DNA from: Cladobotryum mycophilum
Taxonomy: Eukaryota > Ascomycota > Sordariomycetes > Hypocreales > Hypocreaceae
Reading direction: 5' to 3'
Length of the DNA: 64,000 nucleotides
NCBI GenBank assembly: GCA_036429605.1
Contig: CM071591.1
Coordinates: 2,294,001 to 2,358,000, forward strand
Positions 34,935 through 45,392 of the stretch are shown one piece after another. Each line of letters opens with the position of its first letter. The stretch's first letter is position 1. The translations under genes and the position numbers were made by a program. Under the pieces are notes generated by a model that ran no database searches, was not told the DNA's origin, and saw nothing but the letters and a program-made list of their open reading frames with translations.

Positions 34935-36658
34935 TCCATCTTACGGGCTGCCGCCGCCAAACCCCAGTCCTTGGAATTGAGATCGATGACGGAGCGAACA
35001 TGGATATGCCATGACCATCACGCACCCAGACTTTGGTACACAGTAAGTGCACTAAGCACAGGGGTCGCTGCAATCAGAGAACCACGATGCTTAAGCACGA
35101 CAGGGGTTGGAGTCCGTCCCAGTGCGCCAGAGTCAGCATAGCCTTGTTTTGTCATCCCCGTAAGAACGGCGGCGTGTGATTGGTCTCATGGCGCGAAGTG
35201 CAGCTCTGGCCCCTGTGCCCCTCGAGACATTTGAACAAGGGGTAACGAACCAATCAGGGATCAAGCGCATGCCGTCATCTAGAACTGGACTAAGAGAAAA
35301 TGGTCATTTATCGTGCAGCAAAAGTTGTGATTTTATTACTACAAGTGTTATCGCACCAAGTTTCTGTATGTTCGATATCATGCTACTTACTGTATGACAA
35401 CGGGTTACGATACAATAAATGAGATGAACCGATACTGTGACTCGACAAACACAGTATCCAGACACTATCCGATGCGTTGATTAAGCACGCCCTTGTATGC
35501 AAGCCTCATGCAACCACATTTTACCCAACAAACATCAGAAACCAACACGACCGTTGACAGCCCCCTGTGCAAGTATTTAGACCAACCAGCGCGCATGCTT
35601 AGTTGGACCATGACGCTACACCCCATTCAACCCAGCAGCTCCGAGGAGTATTCGTGTGGCCCATGTTCCCGTCACATTGTATATCCTAATGATCATCCAG
35701 CTATATTCCCTTCTCGCCTGAACCTTCTTCGTGCCGCGGCTCCAGGCCACAAGCACAATGAAAGCAGAAAAAAAAAGGAAGAAATCAAAAATTGCGCCCC
35801 CAATGGCCCCGAAGGACAATTGAGTGCGGGACGACTCCGCGCTGTGCAATGCAGGCCTCCCGTACTAGTACTCCGTTTTATTGAGCTCGGAGTACTGGAA
35901 CAAGGTAAGTATGAAGAAGAAAGAAGAGAAAAGAATGAAAATGGGAGCAGCTGGCAGATGGTTTTATAGAGCGAGCTCTGAGGCCCGTGCGCCCCAACCT
36001 CCCTTCTCTGCCTGAAATTGATTCCTGAGGTTGATGACTAAGGCAACCACTGTGGATAGAAGGTGACCCCTGTGCTAGCTGAGTTTGGATAACCAAGGCT
36101 ACAGGCGGCAGTAAAGAGATGCAAGTCGGAAGAATCTAGTGGTAATCAAACACTTCCTGCATGCCAACTCAACAGGTCGTACTCCTTACAGTAGATCAAA
36201 CCTGGACACCGCTTCCCAGTGTTAAACAAAACCGCAGACTCACAGCAGGGAGCTGAGATGGACAACCGCCTGCTCTGAACTCTCACAGGCTGTGCGGAGG
36301 AGGTACGTACCCGATAACAAGGGCGCCGCCTTATCTGTTTATTGGAGAATTTATGGGGAAGCCCCAACAAAATCCAATCGGAGCCTGGTCCTGGTCTCAT
36401 GATGCAGAACCGGACCCAACCACCGCCTGAAAACAGCACGGAAAGCGCCTGCCCCGTGACGTTGTTGTGATTCGACTTAGTCAGAGACTCCTGGACCTTG
36501 GTACCTGGTAGACTTGGGGGCGCTTGTGCATGCTTCAAGTTCCTACAAAGACGACGTCAACCTCACATCCTCTTGTTTCCTAAGTAAACTGCAATTCCTC
36601 ATCTTTCTAGGCCACTCATAGCTATCATTTGTACTCTGCTCTATCGATTTCATTCACG

Positions 36659-37318
36659 ATGCGTTTCACAACAACACTTGCCTATCTCTCCGCCTGTTTG
36701 GCAGTGCCAGCAACGGCCCGCAGCATCTTCAGTCCATCCGTCTTCCCAGGTGAAGACCACAAGATTCCTGGAGAGTCTCCTCTGTACCTTTGTGACGGAG
36801 ACCACAGCGACGATCTTGTCCAGATTACCAAGGTTGATATTTCACCTAATCCACCAAAGCCGTAAGTTGACTTCCGAGTACCGTATCCTTGAATGGCCGA
36901 GACTAAAGAACCCATAGCGGTCAAGACCTGGTCATTACGGCAACCGGTACGGTTTCGAACACCATCCAGGACGGCGCATATGCCCAAGTCACCGTTAAGC
37001 TCGGTCTTATCAGACTCCTCTCCCAAACTTTCGATTTGTGCCAGCAGGTTGGCAATATCGACCTCAAGTGCCCCTTGGAAGCGGGCAACTTGACTGTCTC
37101 ACACACTGTTACTTTGCCGCGAGAGATCCCACCGGTACGGCGTCCCCATGACAACTCAACCCTCTCCTCCTCGCTAATTGACTATTTCATAGGCCAAGTT
37201 CAACGTCGTCGCCGATGTTTACACCACAGATGATGCACCCATCACTTGTCTGACCGCCAATGTCGACTTTTTGCCAAAGCGACCTTTTGGTGCCTACGAA
37301 GATAACGAAGACCTATGA
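36659..37318 (+). CDS. NPC2: NPC2-type ML-domain lipid transfer protein
   Basis: Fungal phosphatidylglycerol/phosphatidylinositol transfer protein, the Npc2 family of sterol and phospholipid carriers of the vacuole lumen. Three exons, 36659-36861, 36918-37134, 37193-37318, give 181 residues. A signal peptide is clear (MRFTTTLAYLSACLAVPATARS). The ML domain follows: PLYLCDGDH, VDISPNPPKPGQDLVITATG, YAQVTVKLG, FDLCQQ, LKCPL, TVTLPREIPPAKFNVVADVY and ITCLTANVDF, with the cysteines expected to pair in the ML fold. Introns are canonical (GTAAGT...CATAG; GTACGG...TCATAG with CTAAT branch). It is tail-to-tail with VMA7, 317 bp apart. Confidence 0.93.
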
Positions 37319-37635
37319 AGTGGGATATCCTTGATGAGTCTATGTGTGGAAGTATAGGCAATGCCATTGGGGGAGGTATGGTTTTTTAATTGGTTGCCTG
37401 GCCGCATTTTGGTGGATTAAGTCGTAACGATGGGGATTATGCCGCAAACATGTAATCAAGTGACTCCGCGCAGGCTCGAGTAGGGTGACGTATTGCAGGT
37501 AGAACCTATACATCCATTCGCTATATATCATACTATACACATTTCTGTATAAGTGAACTGGATTAAAGAGCCAGGTGCATCGCCAAATCTAGCCTTGATA
37601 TGCGATATATCCTGCTAGGTTGTAAAACCACTGGT
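37319..37635. other. Spacer between convergent NPC2 and VMA7
   Basis: 317 bp holding the two 3' untranslated regions; no gene or repeat seen. Confidence 0.6.
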
Positions 37636-38194
37636 TTACTCTCCAAACAGACGTCGTACTCGTCTCAATACACTGTCCTTGTCGGGGTCGTATGGATGGT
37701 CCTTGCTGGGGATTTCGAGCACGGTAGGGAATGCGGCGGTGTAGGTATCAACTCGGTGTCGTATCTTGTCGGCAATCTATAGGATGTTCAGCATGTTATT
37801 ATCGGGATGGAATGGAGATGTAGGGATGGACTAACGTGCTGATTGATGAGAACGATGCCTATGTCTTTTCTTTCGGTGAACGTCTCAAAGGCCGACTCAA
37901 TAGCGGCGGTATCCGTCTTGTTATCGACGACGAGAAAGTTCTTTTGTGCGTCAGCCCCGGCAGAGACGTGCTATATCTCAGGTTAGAGATCGCAATCAGG
38001 CTTAAAGAGACGATAACGTTGGAATGAACTCACGCCAATACCCGCAAGGAGCAGTCCTGTCACTGAATCCTAGGCTACATCAGCTCTGTGACTAGATCCG
38101 ACAGCATGCCGTGGCGGTGCTGGACGGGGCGACTCACCTCGTCACCGATGACGGCGAGGAACTGCCGGTCCTTGTAATCCGCCTGCGAAGCCAT
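37636..38194 (-). CDS. VMA7: V-type proton ATPase subunit F
   Basis: Subunit F of the V1 sector, part of the central rotor stalk of the vacuolar H+-ATPase. The gene is split into four exons too short to stand out as open frames: 38194-38138, 38069-38034, 37970-37836, 37776-37636. Joined, they give 122 residues, starting MASQADYKDRQFLAVIGDE, through DSVTGLLLAGIG, HVSAGADAQKNFLVVDN, KDIGIVLINQH and ending RRVRRLFGE; this is the family's standard sequence and length. All three introns are 60-70 bp with GTGAGT, GTGAGT and GTTAGT donors and TAG acceptors, all in phase 0. It is head-to-head with NUR1 (405 bp) and convergent with the NPC2-type gene. Confidence 0.95.
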
Positions 38195-38599
38195 CTTGGA
38201 GCAATTGCTTTGCTGGTGGTTGGTTTGCGGTTGAAGGTTGCTTGGACAGACTCCACAAACCGCTGCTGGAGCTCTGAGCCTCTGGCACTTGGAACAGTGG
38301 GTAGTGGACGCTAATTGGCCCCGGGGCAGTGCGCCAATGAGCTCTTACAGCAGCCCCCTTGCAAGTGACTGCCACTTTTGGCCACCTCAGACCAGGCCGC
38401 TAGGCTCCAGGCGGAAATTTACTAACAGTCAGTGAGAGCTCTGAATAAACAATTTCACAAACAACAATAATCCACCGCTCAGCCATCTTTTCCGTTTCTT
38501 ACTTTCACTTCCCTCATCTACCCTGCCGATTATCTTTTCTTATCCGTTTGCAATCATTCAGCAGAGGATCGAGCTGTGAGCTCTGGAACCGTCGAAAAG
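38195..38599. promoter_or_regulatory. Short divergent promoter VMA7 / NUR1
   Basis: Only 405 bp separate the two start codons, so the two genes must share promoter sequence. The NUR1 side ends in a CT-rich leader (38480-38545). No factor site was identified with confidence. Confidence 0.55.
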
Positions 38600-40028
38600 A
38601 TGCCCAGACTCGTCCGGAAGAAGCCGCTCTTTGAGCGCATCACGGCCATGCTGAATCCCATGGACTTTCTGCTCTGGCTATCCGAAGAAATCGAGACGAG
38701 AGAGTGGGATTCGGCGCTGGTCGGTACGCAGCTCGGCGTGGGCATGAACTTTGTCTTCCTTTTGGCACGAGCGAACTCCGGATCGGTGGAGTCGTCGGAT
38801 GGCGATATCTTTGGCGACGACACGAGCGCTGGCTGGCTGTCCTACTTTGTAAGTTGCATCTCGGCGCAAGCCTTTGCGCGCCGTCAACTGACGATGTTTA
38901 AACCAGGTATCCCCTATTATATGGGCTTTAGTCGTTCTATCTTGCACCAACGCGATCTACGCCTTGTCCCGGACGCGAAAGTACAGGTTGTTCCAGTCCA
39001 GCATCAATCTCCCTCCTGCCACCTCCTCTGCTCGACGAGTCAAGGTCCAGTCATCACCTGGGCCGTCCACGCCATTGCGATACTTTGCAGATATGATTAC
39101 TTCAGCGTCGGCCGAATCACGAGCACACCCTGATAAGTCGCGAGATGTGTGGGAACTTTCGGTGTGGGATCCTCTGCCTATGACATTGAGACTCTTCTGT
39201 CTGTTCAGTCCCGGTCACGTCTTGGTCTATCTTCTCTTCTTGCCGCTTGCGCCCCTGGATCCGCAACCCAGCGTTACGGTATTCAACACTGTTGTCATGC
39301 AGGTTCTGTTGTCCGGGCAGATGCTCGTTCTCTCTTCGCGGTTTGCCCAACAAGCCAAGGACAACAACATTGTTCAGAGGGAGGTGATGAATGAATACGA
39401 CACGAAATTCGTCCAGCCCCGAATCAACCCTACTGTAAGAGATGTTGGAACTCAATATTCAGACGATCAGCCCACCAAGGTACGCGAATTGGTTCAAGTC
39501 GGTACACCAACAACCCTCGTTCGACACGCATTCTTGTCACGACCGCGAACATTCGTCCCAACCGAAGACGCTTCGACTAGTCAGGCCAACGTCGCCAAGC
39601 AACAACTGTTTACCCCCATCGCACCAAGACGCACAGAAACCGTTACCCCCAGCGACAATCCGCGCGCCTCCTTGATGAGACCCACCGGAGCCAGAGAAAA
39701 CGTCCCGACTTCTGTTTCCACTAACCGTGTGTCGACTTCTACGGGCACCGGCAACTCGAAATTTGGAGGCCATATGGGCATTTACAACCATGATAAGTCG
39801 CCCTTGAAGAAAACCATCAGCTTAAACGATATCAACGGCCAAGAATCGTCACCGAGAAACTCGAGAGAAATGGCAGCCTACGAGCAAAGGGGTATGGCAC
39901 GACCAAGCAGCCCGACCAAGCATATCGATATGCGACGAACATCAGGAACGACTACTAGTAGCACAAACACATCTAGTCCGTTTGTTAGGGGCGGGGCAGC
40001 ACGGGAAAGGCCTGCTCCACGGTGGTAG
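38600..40028 (+). CDS. NUR1: Nuclear rim protein Nur1 / Mug154 family (DUF2418)
   Basis: Inner nuclear membrane protein; in yeasts Nur1 partners with Heh1/Lem2 at the nuclear periphery for rDNA anchoring and heterochromatin silencing. Exons 38600-38848 and 38907-40028 (58-bp intron, GTAAGT...ACCAG, phase 0) give 456 residues. The N-terminal part (MPRLVRKKPLFERITAMLNP, MDFLLWLSEEIETREWDS) and membrane segments near VSPIIWALVVLSCTNAIYA, CLFSPGHVLVYLLFLPLAPL and VFNTVVMQVLLSGQMLVLSS match the DUF2418 family. After residue about 220 the protein is a basic, Ser/Thr-rich disordered tail. The start is the first ATG; upstream in-frame codons are non-ATG. Silencing role is inferred from yeast. Confidence 0.87.
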
Positions 40029-40577
40029 AGAGTTGTTTTGGGTTATGGCGCTATCAACGGCTATAATGTTATAGTAATATTCATGTATTATTTTCAAGTT
40101 GAGGCACATTTGAGTGCTTGGATTCAGCATGGCATCTGTCTGGCGTTTTTTTGGTTTTTGCGTGTCTCTGTGCGAATTGGTCTCCTTGTTGGAGTCTTGG
40201 GTGAAAAGGCTCAGGGGTTCTTGATACTGCAAATACTGCAAGACCTAATGATGAAAATTTTGGTTTAAGCAAAGCAGGAAGTACCGTGAAAATGTTCCCA
40301 GCCGCGTCTTACAAGGTAGTACACTACGTGATGAAGCAACAGCGCTTTCCTTGGGCGAACCTTGCTGGACTGAGTTTTGATTTCAGCTATTACCATGAAT
40401 CACTTTGCGTTTGTTTCATGAACTCTTGTTTATCCCATACCATTACAGTGCATCTTTAATCACTGATGGTCTTTTTGATTTTGGGATTCAAAGTCTCTGA
40501 ATCCTTCGTTCGTTTCAGTGGTCGCTTCAGAAGCATACACTCTTTCGACTCTCCCAGCAGTTCGTCCCTTTGTCACA
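40029..40577. other. Intergenic region between two plus-strand genes
   Basis: 549 bp: NUR1 3' region and promoter of the following gene. AT-rich, no gene seen. Confidence 0.55.
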
Positions 40578-43500
40578 ATGACCTACTTCTTACCCCCCAA
40601 AATCTCCAGCTCTATTAATCAACACATAAAACCACCACTACCACCACCATCAGAAGAGACACCCAGGGTCGTCCCACAGCCAGTTGCGCCTCAAGCAAAG
40701 CCAAAGGAGCGACCAAGTGGTCAACGAGCGTTTTCTGTCGGGGGCTGGGTAAAGAGCATACTTCCCAGCCAGCGGCCGGAGCGGGGAGGGACACACAGAG
40801 CCCAGGGGTACTGGGAAGAACTTAAGAAGAAGGGGGTCAGGTGCCTCGACGGCGTGTCACCGATAGCTATCACAGCGTGGGAGCAGAGTCGGTCAACTCC
40901 AATCGCATAGTTCGTTGGAATACCGCCAAGGACTTGTCCGAAGGCCAGTCGAACCCCGCTCCTCCTCGAAGGCGTGTTGTTTCTGCTGGTCCTGAATCAT
41001 TACCCGCCGAAGATCGAGCATGGAGCTGGTCACAAGAGGAATCCGAGGACCAAATGTCGGTTTCGAAACTGGGCGGCGTCCTCCAAAACAAGACCAAGAC
41101 GCGCGAGTCGAACAAAAACATTGCTGCCGAAACACTTGTAGCGGTAACCAGTGTGACCGGTCGACGTCAATCTGAAGTACGTCGAGTAGTCAACGCGAGT
41201 CTAGAGTCTCGCCGAAAGCGGCAGAATCTCAAGGAGAGTGGTGACTATCTCGGGGTTCAGGGGGTCAACCCACAAACGGGCGAAATCGATATCATGACTC
41301 CAACTGATAGCACTCCTCGAAGCTCGGCAAGCATGGAGAGACAAAGCAGGGTCATGGCGCTGCAGAAGCTGCTACGAAACAATAGACACGTGTATAGGAA
41401 GGCTCCGGCTGAGATGACGGACGAGGAAAAGTTTTTGCGATTGCAAAAGGAAAAGGAAAAGGTGAAAAGCATGAGCAAGAGCGTGCGATGGCGTAGACGT
41501 GGGAAACAGTGGTCTTCTGCACAGGAACCGGACTTGAGTCCAATAACTCAGTCGTTGCGGAGTGCGTCACCCTCTTCACGTGAGTTGCCTCCCACACTGT
41601 ATTGAGCCGATGCGGCTATTGACTAGGAATGCAAACGACAGGGAGACAGTCCAAGGGGAAAGCAGCACCTCGGACTGATAGTTCGTTATTGGGAAGACTG
41701 ATAGAATTCGGCTCCTCTAAACCCAAAGCCCGGCCAACGTTCCCCGAGGTGCCAGTAGCTGATGCAGCGCCTCCAAACACAGATCCCAACACCTCAAATT
41801 CTTCTGGAACTGTCGTCCGAACGCCCCATCGACGAAGCATTGCCAATCCGTCCTCCACGGCTTGGGAGCTCTTTGAGAATGGTATCAGCTTTGATCCATC
41901 GGATGGCTCTAATGCACCAGACCGCAAGGCTGCAGAAATATCACCTACAGCGACTGATAATGCAGCACTTGTAGGCGTAGCCCATTCACTAGAACAACAA
42001 CCGTCAACAGATGCGCTTCGGACCCCGGTGACTTCACCTAGCAGAACCACCACCACCAAACTCCAGGACCCTTTTTTAGGCTTACGAGCCAAAAGGCAAC
42101 TCTATCCCGGGAACCTTCAAGAGAGTATGAAGATTCGCATCGACATGACACCCAACACGGCACAAGCACTCGCAGCCGCTGCCATGGACAGTCCAAGTCC
42201 TCCAGAAGGAAAACGAGGCATCATCAAGACCCCGTCCTCCCAATCGATAGCGGAAGATTTGGAAATCCAGTCGATCCTAGAAAAACAATCACTGCGGAAA
42301 GCTGCACCCCATTTGGTATACCTGAAGAGGAGAAGAGCCGGTGGGATCCAGCCGGAAGACGGTGCAAAGGAAAAGCCAAAGCCAAAGGCCACGCCGATGC
42401 TCCATTGGCGCTCGGTGACGAACTTGAGGAAAAAGGCAGTGGACATGACCAAGAATCTGGCCGTCCCCAGGCAAGAGCAGGAAAGACCAGTCACGGAGCA
42501 GTCAGTGGAACAAGACATTCCCTTGACAAAGCACATGATCGAGGAGGAAATGCAGATGCTGAAACTAAGGGTGGCGAGCTTGGACAGCGTCGAATCGAAA
42601 GCGAGCGTCCAACGCATAAACCAAGGCGAGACGGACCAAGATTGGATCGACAGCACCATTCAAGACATGAAGACAAAGGCAGACGAGGTGATGGACCTGT
42701 CTCTCTCCATACCCACCATCACCACTACTGGCTGCGACCACCAAACGTGCCAATCGAGCCTGAAATATTACATGGTACAGGGGCCGGAAGAAACGCAAAC
42801 TCAACGCCCGTGGATGGTGCGCCCTTTGAGCCGAGTGATTTACAACCTGCCAGTTGCGGGCTCGTCGGAACTCAGCTTGGAGAACTTCCCCGCCGAGCCG
42901 CTGTCGAATTCTGTGTCGAGCGTAATGTCTCTGGAGCAAGACGTTCCAGCGACCGATACTATATCCATAGTGATGAGCTTCTCAGAGGAGCAGGGCAAGC
43001 CGTCGGCAGAAGGGTCGATGCAAGGCGAGACGGCAGAAAGTCAGCGTCACAGCATATTACGCAAGTCAATGTCTACGCAGCCCCAGGGTGTCATGCAGGG
43101 TCGCCCCTTGACCCAGGATCACAGCGTCGAGGAAGAAGTCGGAGAGCCCATGCAGCAAAAGGTCGTGAATCCAGTAGGAAACATGAGACCGAGGATGACG
43201 GAACAGGTTCGGGTGCAAACGAGAGAGGCCCGGCGCACAGAAGACGCAGCCGAAACAGCGGCAGAGAGGCAAACGGTTTGTCTCGACACAGAGCTGGGGA
43301 TGCTGGTACGCTGCCCGGGGAGATATCCGCTCAACTCGGAGGGCGAAGGCGAAGACGACACCGGAAATCATTCAGAGGCGTCGGTGTTTGAGGTGTTTGA
43401 ACAGTCTCTTCAGGACGAGTAGGATCGTTTCTGGGAGCGAACTCTGTGGGGCGAGAGGAAAGATGTTTCTGTCCTGCACGCCGTCATGTATTATGGGTCA

Positions 43501-43692
43501 GCATTGATTCGCCTCTACTGGCTAACGGTTTGGCCAATTCTCGACTTTCGGACGTTGCGGGTGAGACCTGAAGCTGCTGAGGTTGGTTGGAAGGATGTGG
43601 TGGGAGCAGTGCTCGCGGTACCGGCAGCGATTCTCGGGTCAGCAGTTCTTGTTTCTATTATGAAGTTGATGGCCACAATATGGAGTTTCTAG
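40578..43692 (+). CDS. Large disordered protein with candidate C-terminal membrane anchor; broken or readthrough frame
   Basis: I do not recognise this gene. Start ATG 40578 (MTYFLPPKISSS, CACAATG context). The first frame changes near 40832; either one base is missing from the G5 run at 40832-40836, or there is an intron at 40749-40840 (GTAAAG...TCAG, phase 0). A 47-bp intron at 41580-41626 (GTGAGT...GACTAG) then joins the next part in phase, giving a long Ser/Thr/Pro-rich frame with short basic clusters (MSKSVRWRRRGK, VYLKRRRAGG). It meets a TAG at 43420-43422, but the same frame stays open for 89 codons (DRFWERTLWGERKDV... to SF at 43692), containing a hydrophobic segment (VVGAVLAVPAAILGSAVLVS) like a tail anchor. 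So the product is about 930 residues if it ends at 43422, or about 1020 with the anchor. It lies 549 bp behind NUR1 on the same strand. Confidence 0.68.
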
Positions 43693-45392
43693 AAGGAAAC
43701 GCCTGACTATATGGAAGAACCATGGTGGTGGTAGTAGTGGTGAAGGGCATTGGTACTTGATAATGGAGATGGAGAGTATTACTAGGTAGGTAATTAGCAT
43801 GCAAGTATTGATAGGATATTATGAGCTACCCTGAAGCGCGTGGCATCGATTCTTTTGCGTTGATCGGCTTTGATTGTTGCCTTACTCGAAGCGGTGACGG
43901 TTCGAGCAGTGTTGCGGCTAATGGATAAGAATTCTCCGATGTTGATGCAGCCCAATGCCGCGTATTACCGAATTCGATGTTCCATTGTCAAGTTTTGATG
44001 GACGGTGTGCAAGGGCTTTATTTATATTTGGTGTACGGTGATGATGTTTGGACGAACTGTTTTGGGTCATGGTAGTGATGAAATGCATATCTACACTTAT
44101 AGATGAATCGAGGTTTCTGTCGTATTTACAGTCATCAGATTTTTTGTGAGAAATGACAGTATAATAAGAGGGAATCATGTAGGGTAAGTTTTGGGGTTCA
44201 TCTTACGTGAGGTCCTCCTTGCTGCGGCAGCCACTGGCCGAAATAACTTTCTTATCTATCCGAGCAAAGACATCAAAGCCCCTCAAGCTTAATTTACTAC
44301 TAGTAGGTAGCCTTAGGTACCTACAGTAGTAGCCCTGCCTGACTGATGGGGGGCGGGGGTTTTGCTGCAATGGTGGTTGATGAGGAGATTGTCTGGGCTT
44401 TGCATTAGGGCTGAAGGATGGACGTAGGTATGGTATTGATAGTAGGTAGTACCTAGGAGAGAGAGAGAGGGGAAGATGGGGATGTCACTGTATATGTCTT
44501 TTTGACTTTTGCTATGATCTGAAGATTATAATACTCTGGATATGAATATGGATATGGGGTGTGCCTGTGAAGCAATAGCTCCTATCGGTATATGGGAGTT
44601 TATTACTAAGTTAGGTACGATACATGAAAGTCATGGGTAGGTACTTTTAGGTAACTCCAACAAAGGTAACTCCATCCCAATTCTTACATCATGACAATGC
44701 AGCCCTCCCAGCAAGGGTACTTACTCGTAACTTGGCAGCGCCACTGCATGTACATGTATGTACTCCATACATTTCAACAAGAAATGTCACTCCCCAAGCC
44801 AATTAAACCCATGCATTTACCAATCTTCGCAACTTCTTCGCCCGCTTTTTTTGTTGTTGTTGCCCCGCGTTTCACAGGGGCCAGGGGGCCGGGTCCGGAC
44901 AATTGCCAAAATGCTACGTCTCCGATCATCGGAGCACCATGGCGGCCGGTCAACATCGGAGGGGAGAGAGAGAGAGAGAGACAGTTGCCAGAAAGCTCGA
45001 GTCGAGAATTTACTGATAAAAAGAAGAGAAGCAACATCAGTAATGTTGAGCTCGAAGTTTTAGAATAAAAGGGTCCATTGTTCTCCTTTTTTCAAATCTT
45101 TATTCTTACGCACGAATCAATTGCACCTTCCCTTATTTTTATTCGGTTGCAAAAGAGAGTGGTGGAACAAAACATTTGTCTTCGTGGCTCCAGCTGCATC
45201 CCACCTTGCCTTGCCTGTCCCACTTACACTAAAAAAGCCAGACAGCTCCCCCCCAAAGCTATCAACGTCGTTGTGCTACCTACAACTTTCATCTATCTTC
45301 TTCTTCTTCTTCTTCTTCTACCTACTTTCATCCATTATTGGCCCTTTTATTTATTTATTATTATTTTCTTCTCGTTATTTTAGCATCACGCA
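43693..45392. other. Intergenic region upstream of LEU1
   Basis: 1.7 kb with clustered TAGGTACCTA-like motifs (43782-43792, 44300-44325, 44425-44458, 44612-44655), AG runs (44457-44471, 44961-44981), a CTT repeat (45297-45318) and the Leu3-type site listed separately. No coding frame accepted. The last 330 bp are T/C-rich and probably leader. Confidence 0.55.
44888..44899. promoter_or_regulatory. Leu3-type binding site upstream of LEU1
   Basis: The sequence GCCGGGTCCGGA contains the everted CCGG-NN-CCGG core (44889-44892 and 44895-44898) recognised by the Zn2Cys6 activator Leu3 of the leucine pathway, whose consensus is GCCGGNNCCGGC. It sits 494 bp upstream of the LEU1 start codon, a sensible promoter position. 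The motif match is seen; binding and alpha-isopropylmalate control are inferred from yeast and Neurospora. Confidence 0.7.

Larger units (their letters stand above)
32128..36658. other. Long gene-free region upstream of SET3 and NPC2-type gene
   Basis: 4.5 kb between a minus-strand and a plus-strand start. The first kilobase is purine-rich on plus (pyrimidine-rich in the SET3 sense), fitting a long SET3 leader or promoter. It holds pentamer, GGCT and CAT repeats listed separately. Open frames such as 32181-32965 (minus) and 33147-33890 (minus) are Ser/Pro/Leu-rich readings of CT-rich sequence and are not accepted. No other structure recognised. Confidence 0.5.

Noticed and set aside
35493..35969. 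158-codon open frame on plus
   Set aside because: No domain, mixed composition, no splice partners and no family I recognise.
42405..43391. 328-codon open frame on plus overlapping the disordered protein
   Set aside because: Out-of-frame reading rich in Arg/His/Gly; the overlapping frame has the splice-supported continuity and protein-like composition.
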